From positions 1 through 32,960 of the IMG/VR virus record IMGVR_UViG_3300005831_000051: a stretch of DNA of 32,960 nt; one strand, written 5' to 3'. How positions within the stretch are numbered: the stretch's first letter is position 1; each line of letters opens with the position of its first letter. Source of the DNA: a virus. A program made the position numbers and the translations under genes. The notes beneath the pieces are model-generated. The model was not told the DNA's origin and did not search any database. It was given only the letters and a program-made list of their open reading frames with translations. Of this stretch, positions 1-9,000 are shown one piece after another.

Positions 1-3000
1 ATAATTTTCTTTATCTTCTTTTATTTTTGTTAATTCCATCCTTCTTCTTCTTACTTTTTCATCATAGCCAGGTGCCACAGTAGCAGCTTTCCATATACCA
101 CCAAGTCCCCCACCAATAATTGCTCCAGTTATTCCTTTGTGTTTCATAGCCTCTACATAATTAACAGTTTTTATTAAAGTACTTCTTCTTTTATCTATAT
201 CCTCTGCTACTCCACGCAATCTGTCTGCTTCTCTTTTTACTTCATCTATTTTGGTTTTTAGGCTTTGAATAGCTTGTTTGTTTTTTATGTCAAAGTGTTT
301 GCTATTTTTAGCATTCTGTATATTAATAGCATAAGTTAATTCATCATTTGCCTGCTCCCATCTCTTTACTGCTTTATCATAACCACCATCTAAAATATTT
401 TTTATTCTTAAAAATTCAGGTTTAGTAGTAATTTCAGGTGCAGTAGACCATCTATTAACATTACTCATAGCTCTCTCTCTCATGTTACTAGACTTTAATG
501 TGTTGGATATATCAAAATGCTCCGCATAAGAATATATCATATTATCTATAGCATCATCAAAGTCTCTAAGAGTAGCAGTATAATCTCCACCGCCATAAAT
601 ATTTTCATGTTGTATCGCAGAATGTCGTTTAGTTAACTTAGCAAATTCATATAAAAACGCTTTTCCCTCCTCATTATATGGCAAGTTGTGTACAAGATCT
701 CTTGTATTTTTTGCACTAATAGGAGGAGTAAACTCTGGTAATTTCATACTAGCTATTATATCTAAATCTTCTTGTGTAAATAAACGTCTGGCGGATGTTT
801 GATAATCTATAGCATCTACATATTTTAAAGGTGACTCAATATTTTGTTCTATTCCAATTTGTTTAACTCCTGTAACAGGATTTGGAATATGATTTGGTGC
901 TCCTTTAGTAGTGTGATTTTGTCCTATACCATTTGCATTTCCTCCTTGTGCGCCAGGCGAGTATTCTCGTAATGCCTGCTCTAAATATTTATCATTAGCT
1001 ACCTCTCTAACTAATACTGTATTATTAATATAATAGTCATTTATTACCGCTTGCATTCTTTTAGGATCCTTAGCTATTTGAGCAGTGTTTCCTTTATATC
1101 GCATCTTTGATAATATCTCTAAATTAGTATTAATATCAGAGAGTTGCTCTGTAGAAAACTGATGACCAACAGTACCTTTAGAGCCAACTAGAGATTTAAC
1201 ATGCGCTCTTTGTCCTTGCATAACAACATCTGGGTCTGATAAATGAATCAGTCCATCTATTTTTGCAATATTTTTAGGATTCTTGTGTGCTTCATATGCA
1301 TCCATTACAGTTTTAACTGTAGCATCCATTTTACTCATTAACTCCTTAGGTGTATATGGAATCTTAATTTCTTTTGCTCCATTTTTTATAGCAGTTTTAG
1401 ATGCTTCAAAAAACCCGTCAGGATCGAGCTGTTTAAAAAGCTCTAATCCTCTGCTTCCAGTAGCCTTACCAGATGGTGTTTCTTCTATAACATTTATCTC
1501 CATTTTAATTCCATTTCCAAATGAACCAGGAGCATTATGCACTTGAGCGTAATTATAGTTACCTCTGTTACCTACACCATATAATTTTTCATATTGTGAT
1601 TGTGGCATCATTATATCATAATCCCCTATTATGTGTGGAGTTTTACCAGAAGCTACATGCCTAGCACTACCATATACTTTTGCTCCAGGAAATGTTTCTT
1701 CTATGAATTTAATATTATCTTCAACAATACCAAAATATTCTGGAGTAACAGAGGCTACTTCTCCAGCATTAAATTTTGTACTAACTTTACCTGTAACAGG
1801 GTCTAATACTATTTTTGAAGTAGAACCTGGTAACTCTACAGAAATATCATATGCTTTACCATCTCTTAATCCTACCAATTTAGTAGAGCCCTCAGTAAAT
1901 CCTAGAGATATTGTTCCTTTAGATGTGTCTAATAGTTCTGTGTCACTGAGTTTAGTTAGTGTTTTAGATGCAGCAAAATTATTATCTAACTTAATCTCAA
2001 GTTCTCTACTTCTATCTCGTAATTTCTCAATTTTAGGGTCTTGAAATGGACCATTTCTCTCGTGGTACGCTTTTGCTTTCATCATATCACTCTCTTCTAA
2101 TCTTACTCTATTATGTGGGGATACGATCTCTCCATCAGGGCCTGGCCTATTATATAATAAATTATTCTGCGTATGATAATTTAGTTGCTCTTCTTCACTA
2201 AGTTGTTGCAAATATTTTTTTTCATTTCGATACATGTCTATATCTTTTATAACTTTTTTAGCTGCAGAGGACACTTTACCTACTACTTTAGTTTTTACAT
2301 TATTAGCTATGTCAAATCCTTCAGCTATAGTTTTACCAACCGGCCCAATCACAGGGGCTACTTCTAGTGCATCCATACCTAATTCAAGTCCATTCTCTAA
2401 TGAATTATGTCTAATAAATTTACCCGCATCTGGTATAATATTCATAGCCCCATGCGTAGCAAACCATGCAGTAATTGCATTACCTACATTTAATCCTGCA
2501 ATACCTAAACCATCTGTAGCTAAAGAATTACCTATCATGGTAGCATAAGGAGCTGCTGCACCTGTTAAGGCAGCAGCGCCACTAGTAATAGCAGGTGTGG
2601 CAGCATAAGCTAACCCACCCAAGTACGCAGCATCATATGGATTAATTTGTTCAGGATTAGTTATAAGTCCTTTTACTAAATTATCTGGAACATGCCCTGT
2701 TTCCATCTTAGCTGTTAATGCACTAAATGGAGCAATAGCTATATTAGCCATATGCCCTAAAGTAGAGTCAGGATTATACTCCGTTAATGCTCCTGTTTTT
2801 TGATTTTGTTGTTCATACAGTATACGCTCTTGTTTTTCTTTAGGCAATGCATTGAACTCTTTTTGCGCTTTTCTCTCACTTACTTTAATTGCCTTAGCCT
2901 GAATAGCATCTCTTTTAAGTATTAAAGGATAATTTGGTTTACTAACTGAAGTATTATCTTTGGCTTTACCAGTTAATAAATAATCATCACCATATTGTGC

Positions 3001-5166
3001 AGTTGATATATTTCCGCCGTCCTGAAACTTTTTACTTAATTCTTCTATCTGGGGAGAAACATAATCAATAACAGGATTTATAGTATGGTCATTTAACCAT
3101 TCTACACTATCTTTTGCACCTTGTTTTCCATTTCTTAAAGCACCCACTGCTGCAAAATTACCTGCCCATATTCCATATTTTTCAGCTAAAGATTGTACAT
3201 GTGGGAGTTGTGTCGCCCACTGAAATTGATTGTCTATTAATTTTTGTTTATCTATAGGCACATATCTATTAGAAAATGGTAGTCTTCTATTGAAAGAAAG
3301 TCCAGGGTCTGTTAATGGAATATTTACATTACCCCCTTTTGTAGTTCCCAAGATACCATTACGATTTGATATCGAAGTTAGCATAATATCTGAATCTACT
3401 ACTTCTGGATTCATTGTAGCCTCAAAAACACCATTATATTGCTCGTTAACTCTACCAGGCTCTGCCCAATTTCCTTCAGATAATATTTGTTCATTACCCA
3501 TTTTAAAACTATTATCACTAGGCCCTAAATGTTGTTTAGCAATTACCTCATCTATAGAGTTACCAAATTTTCTAAATCCTACTGTACCTGTATTAGAATA
3601 CTGTGGTTTTATATTATCTAGTAAATCAGGCACCCCATTAGTAAAAAACCTGTCACTGAATAACTCTCCTTGCGCTGTTAATTTTTTACCATAACCAGGA
3701 ATTAAATTTAATGGACTATAGTGGCTCCAACTATCTTCTACACCTAACCATTGTAATGGTGCAAGTGGTTTAGGTATAGCATAATCTAAAGCAGCTACAG
3801 GGTTAAATCCAACTCCATTTGTATGAAGAGGAGCATTTGGGTCATTTCTATGGGGGGTCATTAACCCTTCTTCATTAATAATATTACCACTTTCATCAAT
3901 AGTTATTATTGAAGAATTTCTTATTTTACTACGAGGGTCTGGAATTACAGGACCAACTTTACTATTTTTTTTATTATGAGTTAAGCGAACAAAAGGATCT
4001 TCTACATGAGGTGTATATGTATCATCAGGAGGAGGTATCTCATTACCTTTAGAATCAAAAAACTTAGTATTCTCTCGTTCCATTTTAGCTCTATATTCAG
4101 GACCCATAGAGTTTCTAAAAACTTCTTCTTCTCTAGATATACTTGCTTCTCCTCTGCTAGAAATATAAGGAGTAAGCTCATCAAGCAATTCAGGATGAGG
4201 TTTATCTACCGGTATTTGGTCTAAGATATTCATAACATTTTCTTTACTAAAATTAAGAGGAGCTCTTAATTCACTTAGTTTAGATAATAATTTATCTTTA
4301 GTTAATGCACCTACACCTAAGAAGTTTACTGGGTCTAGTACCATATCTGTTGCAGCAGCTCCCCAAGTATTTTCAATACCAATAGATTTTGATGGTCGTT
4401 CCATATTTCCAGTTAATGCTTTCATGCCCATCAATTGTGGAAGACTAGCTATAGCAGAAACAGGAGTACCTATAATTGCACCAAGTACACCAGCATCTTT
4501 ATTCTCTTCTACTATTTTATCCTTGTACTGTTCTAACCAATTTTTATCTTTTTTCTTTCCTTTAATAACTACCTCTGGTAATAGAGTAGGAGAGTGAATA
4601 CCTTCTTTAGTTACTACCTCACCTCTATTATAAGCTTCTCTATACTCAGGAGTACCATACTTTACTTTGTCTCCAGTAGTATATTTACCATCTTGTGCTA
4701 TAGGAATGTGTCCACCATCTTGTCTTCTAGCTTCTTTTCTGAGTTTTCTTTTTTCTCCTCGTTCAGACCCAACACAACCCTCACCATCTGTAGGTAAAGA
4801 ATCAGAAAGTCCATCTAAAGGAACATTTTTTTGTTTACTATTTTTCTCTAACCATATGGAATACTGTGCAGGTGTCAATCCTCTAATTTCAGCACCTTTA
4901 TCAAACTGCTGTTGTAATTTAGCCCTATTTACCTGTTTAATACTATCAGCATAAGCTCTTTGTTCTGGGGTAGCTATCATAATAGTTTGTTTAGGAGGAG
5001 AGTATACTTTGGGTTGTTTTGCTACTTGTTTTAAAGAATCTTGTGTTCTAAGCAAAGCATCTCGTACCGGATTACCAGTATTAAATGTTTTAGGAACTAT
5101 AGGTACTAATCCACCATTTTGAGCTATAGGTGCATTTTCTGAATATTTATCTAGCCAAGTTTTCAT
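1..5166 (-). CDS. Giant crAss-like virion protein, probably an ejected cargo protein (3' end outside window)
   Basis: The reading frame from the ATG at 5166 stays open for 1722 codons to the window edge with no stop; I checked it line by line. It starts four bases after the preceding gene. The N-terminus (WLDKY at 4-8, then IAQNGG at 14-19) is a style I associate with large Bacteroidota phage virion proteins. NWLEQY recurs at 209-214, and DGGxIxxAQxG occurs near 150-160 and 717-726. Ala/Gly-rich hydrophobic stretches lie near 223-245, 843-905 and 1673-1690; between them the chain is largely polar, with a basic helical stretch before the last. Residues 1164-1225 hold a nucleotidyltransferase-like signature (GS at 1166-1167, DYD at 1182-1184, E1223). 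By position after the muzzle and the 288-residue tail protein it should be one of the very large proteins carried in crAss-like capsids or tails and delivered into the cell; that role is inferred. The C-terminus is not visible. Confidence 0.85.
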   Translation of the reverse strand, partial: MKTWLDKYSENAPIAQNGGLVPIVPKTFNTGNPVRDALLRTQDSLKQVAKQPKVYSPPKQTIMIATPEQRAYADSIKQVNRAKLQQQFDKGAEIRGLTPAQYSIWLEKNSKQKNVPLDGLSDSLPTDGEGCVGSERGEKRKLRKEARRQDGGHIPIAQDGKYTTGDKVKYGTPEYREAYNRGEVVTKEGIHSPTLLPEVVIKGKKKDKNWLEQYKDKIVEENKDAGVLGAIIGTPVSAIASLPQLMGMKALTGNMERPSKSIGIENTWGAAATDMVLDPVNFLGVGALTKDKLLSKLSELRAPLNFSKENVMNILDQIPVDKPHPELLDELTPYISSRGEASISREEEVFRNSMGPEYRAKMERENTKFFDSKGNEIPPPDDTYTPHVEDPFVRLTHNKKNSKVGPVIPDPRSKIRNSSIITIDESGNIINEEGLMTPHRNDPNAPLHTNGVGFNPVAALDYAIPKPLAPLQWLGVEDSWSHYSPLNLIPGYGKKLTAQGELFSDRFFTNGVPDLLDNIKPQYSNTGTVGFRKFGNSIDEVIAKQHLGPSDNSFKMGNEQILSEGNWAEPGRVNEQYNGVFEATMNPEVVDSDIMLTSISNRNGILGTTKGGNVNIPLTDPGLSFNRRLPFSNRYVPIDKQKLIDNQFQWATQLPHVQSLAEKYGIWAGNFAAVGALRNGKQGAKDSVEWLNDHTINPVIDYVSPQIEELSKKFQDGGNISTAQYGDDYLLTGKAKDNTSVSKPNYPLILKRDAIQAKAIKVSERKAQKEFNALPKEKQERILYEQQNQKTGALTEYNPDSTLGHMANIAIAPFSALTAKMETGHVPDNLVKGLITNPEQINPYDAAYLGGLAYAATPAITSGAAALTGAAAPYATMIGNSLATDGLGIAGLNVGNAITAWFATHGAMNIIPDAGKFIRHNSLENGLELGMDALEVAPVIGPVGKTIAEGFDIANNVKTKVVGKVSSAAKKVIKDIDMYRNEKKYLQQLSEEEQLNYHTQNNLLYNRPGPDGEIVSPHNRVRLEESDMMKAKAYHERNGPFQDPKIEKLRDRSRELEIKLDNNFAASKTLTKLSDTELLDTSKGTISLGFTEGSTKLVGLRDGKAYDISVELPGSTSKIVLDPVTGKVSTKFNAGEVASVTPEYFGIVEDNIKFIEETFPGAKVYGSARHVASGKTPHIIGDYDIMMPQSQYEKLYGVGNRGNYNYAQVHNAPGSFGNGIKMEINVIEETPSGKATGSRGLELFKQLDPDGFFEASKTAIKNGAKEIKIPYTPKELMSKMDATVKTVMDAYEAHKNPKNIAKIDGLIHLSDPDVVMQGQRAHVKSLVGSKGTVGHQFSTEQLSDINTNLEILSKMRYKGNTAQIAKDPKRMQAVINDYYINNTVLVREVANDKYLEQALREYSPGAQGGNANGIGQNHTTKGAPNHIPNPVTGVKQIGIEQNIESPLKYVDAIDYQTSARRLFTQEDLDIIASMKLPEFTPPISAKNTRDLVHNLPYNEEGKAFLYEFAKLTKRHSAIQHENIYGGGDYTATLRDFDDAIDNMIYSYAEHFDISNTLKSSNMRERAMSNVNRWSTAPEITTKPEFLRIKNILDGGYDKAVKRWEQANDELTYAINIQNAKNSKHFDIKNKQAIQSLKTKIDEVKREADRLRGVAEDIDKRRSTLIKTVNYVEAMKHKGITGAIIGGGLGGIWKAATVAPGYDEKVRRRRMELTKIKEDKENY

Positions 5167-5170
5167 AATA

Positions 5171-6037
5171 CTATAAATAAGATTGCATTGCAGGAGTTAA
5201 TATAAATTGAGTTACTATAGTGATGTCATCCTTGTCATCTAGAATGTGGCGAACCTTTAAATCTTTAGACCGGATAGTATCTTTCTTGTATGCTCTAACA
5301 GAATAATCCATATTAGTTTGATTAACTACTTTGTCTATAGAAAGGCTCTCACATGATGATAAGAATAAAGGTACTGATTTATCTTTTACCATAGACCAAA
5401 ATGTATTGTAGTTGTATTTATTGTCTACCTTGGTCCATAGAATTGATTTAGAACTATCATTGTATCTTGGGTATGTCAGATACTCCTTCATATTCCCAAC
5501 AGGTTTAGGTACTAATTCTAGAATGCCAGAAGACTGCTGGCCATTGTATACAACTGCTTTATTGAACCACTTATTATCTATCATAACCTTGGCATTTCTA
5601 TCAGAGATACCTAATGGGTTTTTATAATAAGTGTAGACTTTATCATACTCTTCTACTCCTTGTAAAATTTCATCGTTATCATTATAAAAGAAAGGGTATT
5701 CTATTATGTAAGGTTCTATGGTCCCATAATAAGAATTAAATAATGTATGATCTGTAAGGTGTCGCCACAAACAAGCTTTATTTACTGTAGACAGTTTTAC
5801 GTTTTTATACTCTTGTTCTGTAATATCTTCTAGCGTTTTAGATACAGAAGATGTACACTTCCCAATTGATTTTAAAGTAAGCATTAAAACCTCGTCTTCT
5901 ACTATATAGCTTTTACCATCAATAAGGGTTTGCTTAGCCACATTAGCTTCTATAATATTTCCAAATTGGTCATATACGTCAAAGGGCCCTATGTTAGGGC
6001 CAGCTTTGGTTAATTTTATAGTTATTATTTTTGCCAT
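5171..6037 (-). CDS. Conserved crAss-like tail protein, 288 aa
   Basis: This protein lies between the muzzle gene and the giant virion protein and is probably co-transcribed with both. Residues 1-68 form a domain (ITIKLTKAG..IGPF...LKSIGKC) also found at the start of the two fibre-like proteins at 13738-14265 and 14295-15923. It may therefore be a shared virion-docking domain. The rest is specific to this protein. Its C-terminal part (NYNTFW near 203, RSKDLKVRHILDD, then an ending TQFILTPAMQSYL) resembles a conserved crAss-like tail protein that I recognise by pattern only. No signal peptide, membrane segment or enzymatic motif is visible. It ends with TAG. Exact position in the virion is unknown. 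Confidence 0.7.
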   Translation of the reverse strand: MAKIITIKLTKAGPNIGPFDVYDQFGNIIEANVAKQTLIDGKSYIVEDEVLMLTLKSIGKCTSSVSKTLEDITEQEYKNVKLSTVNKACLWRHLTDHTLFNSYYGTIEPYIIEYPFFYNDNDEILQGVEEYDKVYTYYKNPLGISDRNAKVMIDNKWFNKAVVYNGQQSSGILELVPKPVGNMKEYLTYPRYNDSSKSILWTKVDNKYNYNTFWSMVKDKSVPLFLSSCESLSIDKVVNQTNMDYSVRAYKKDTIRSKDLKVRHILDDKDDITIVTQFILTPAMQSYL

Positions 6038-6051
6038 GTTATGTTATGTGT

Positions 6052-9000
6052 TTAACAAGTTCCTATTGGTGCTATTGATGATCCTCCAGTATTCAATATT
6101 ACTGTAGCACAGAAATCAAATGTATTTACTGCACTACCGCCTGGAGTTATATAAATATGATAAGAGCCTACACAATCTAACCATTCTATCTGAACAGGTG
6201 TCCATGAAGATGTTGCTCTGTACTCTATACAAGGAGTAACAGTAGTAGTTGTAGTAGTAGTATTACATACATAGATACCAACTATAATTCCATTTAGTAT
6301 TTCATAATATGTTTGAGTAGAAGCAGATTCATCATTAAAATAATATCCATCAGCAATAACTGCACAGTCTGTAGTGCCATTACTAGCATAAACTGTTGCA
6401 CCTAAAGATAAGCTTACTGCTTCAAAATTAGTGTAATTAAATACTATTCCTGTATAACCAGGTAATGAATTTAAATATGTGATAGTTTCACACACAGCTA
6501 CTGCAGAACTAACAGTATCTACATAAGGGTCTGGTGCTTCTGTATATCCTATTATAAAACTATTATATTGTACATTATTAGGCCTTTGACAAGGAGTAAT
6601 CACTTGTGTAGCAGTTCCAATTAAAACACAATCAGTAAGAATAATTTCACCAAATAACGGTGTACACTGATCAACTACAGCTACTGCTGTTCCCATTAAT
6701 GGACCACATACCGGAACAAAAATAGTAGTAGTAGTGGTGGTAGTTGGTGTAGGTACTAAGGCGCCTGCAATAAAATCAAAATCATTACAACAAATTTGAT
6801 TACCAGAATAGAAGAAATTATTTTCTGCTACATAATAGTTTGGTATATAGCTGTGAAAAGATATCCAACTATTAGTATTCAAATTATATGAAAGAGTAAA
6901 GCTCTGATTACAAAAGTATTCAGGGTCTGTTAAACTTATTACTAGTTTAGATGCTTTATTGTTCTCTACAGTATCTATATAAAACTCTTGTTTATAAGGA
7001 TCAAATTTAATGTTTGATGATAATGGAACATAATCTAATTTAGTTATTAGTACGCGTTCAAATCTGTTGTCATATACACCATGAAGACCAGCACCGTTAA
7101 AATTATTATCTATGTTTATACCAGGAACTGTAATAATGTTTTCTCCTATTTTTACACTAGTTTCAGGAAAGTGCTTTAGTATTTTAAATGGTAAATGTTC
7201 TTTTAAAAATGAATTCATACCTGTTCCTACTTTAGATAATACATCTAACTTAGACCCCTGTAATAAGAAAATATGACCACGTTTAGCATCTACAGTAATT
7301 TGTCCTGATGGTATTTTTAATAAAAACTTATTCTGCGTACCCACAAACCCCAAATCAGTATCACTGAAGTCAATAGGAGGCGCCTCAGAAAATAACTTAC
7401 TATTACCTATGTAAGCCGCCTGTGGATTACTTGTATCTATGGTAAGTAGTTTATTATACATTAAGGTTTTATTCTCAAACCTAGCAAGTACAGCTCTATC
7501 TTCTATACCATCAATAGAAGTAAAATTTCCATAGTTTTGTGGAAAATCAAAATAAGATACAGCTCTGTACACTAACCAATTGTTTGTTTTATTGTCAGCA
7601 TCTCTGTTTTGTACATCAGAATAAATTGCTCTAAATGGAAACTGAGTATAACATAACTTTTCGCTCCAGTCTGGTGGAAGCGTAGTAAAATTATTCTCTT
7701 TATTTTGTTTAGAAAATGTGATATTATAGTAATACGTGTTATCCTGTAGAATAGTCACATTAGTCTCCTGCAACCAGTCATCAGGGATTCCTGCGCTAAC
7801 GTGTGGCCAGAATTCACCTTCTTTATTATTGAAAGCTTGTCTAAGTTCTACATTGTAGGAGCTCTCACAATAAAAACTAGGAATACCATACGCGTACAAA
7901 TAAAAGATACCATCATAGAATGTTCTATTAGGATTACTATCTGCAGGAAGTAATTCTCCTGGATTATCTGGGTCTGGTTGTAGTGATTGATCATTTTTAC
8001 AGTCAAACTCATGTGCTTTGTAAGAAAAGAAATTAGTTAATGTTCCTGAATCAGGCAAAGATGCATTACTAAATATACTTCTAGAAGAATGCCAATACTT
8101 AGGGTAAGCAACATTACCTATTTCATCATAAAAAATATCTGAATCATCCGGCGCATTTACTCTGTCGTCAATAAAGAAAGGAAGTTTAGTCTTATATGCA
8201 AACTTATTAATAAAAGTATCTCCACCAAAAATTGTAGTACTAGATGCAGGATTGTTAAAAATAAACTGAGCACCAGTATCTATAAGAGAGTAAGAGTAAA
8301 TCTGACCCCATTGATTATTGATTTCATTTTTAATAGAACCATAAAAAGAAGCTACAGTAATAGCCTCTTCTTTGCCTGGTGAGCTACAAAGTTCTCTACT
8401 ACCTACAGTATATCTAGATTTATCTTCTATACCATTAGTAGACATATATGGTACATCTTTAGGAAACGGCAGGTCCTCCTTAGGAATAGTTACAAACTCA
8501 TTAGCATAGGTGTTTACAGTTTTTAAATAAACAGAAGTTTCTCTGTTGTAATTATTAATAATACTGTCATCTCCTACAGATTGTACACCCGGGATAAGAT
8601 ATCTAGCTAATTCTAGATTTCTTTGTTTTATTCCTAGTCCATTAGGAATAGGTGTACTATAGTTATAACTAGCTATAGAATTAAATGAATACGCGTAATT
8701 TTTTCTAGTTATATTATTTACATAAATCTCCATATAAGATTGATATGCAGAAAAAATAGCTGGAGGATTAATAGGATCAGTTAATTCTCCTACTTTTACT
8801 GAACTTGCAAAAGCATCTTGTTGTGCCTCTAAAGTAAGTAATCTGTATTTAGCATTGTCTTTTACTTCTACAAAGTGTGCTTTACCTCGTCCAAACATTA
8901 CACTTTCTAACTTTAAAATAGTACCTAAAAAAGGTTGCCCAAAAGATGTTTCAGGAGAATTAAATACTTGACGATACGTGTCCTGATTTTTAATAGGAGC

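Noticed and set aside
1283-5000. Several plus-strand open frames of 60-154 codons opposite the giant gene
   Set aside because: They lie entirely within the uninterrupted 1722-codon minus-strand frame, have unlikely hydrophobic Ser/Phe/Leu-rich products, and no leader or gene order supports them.
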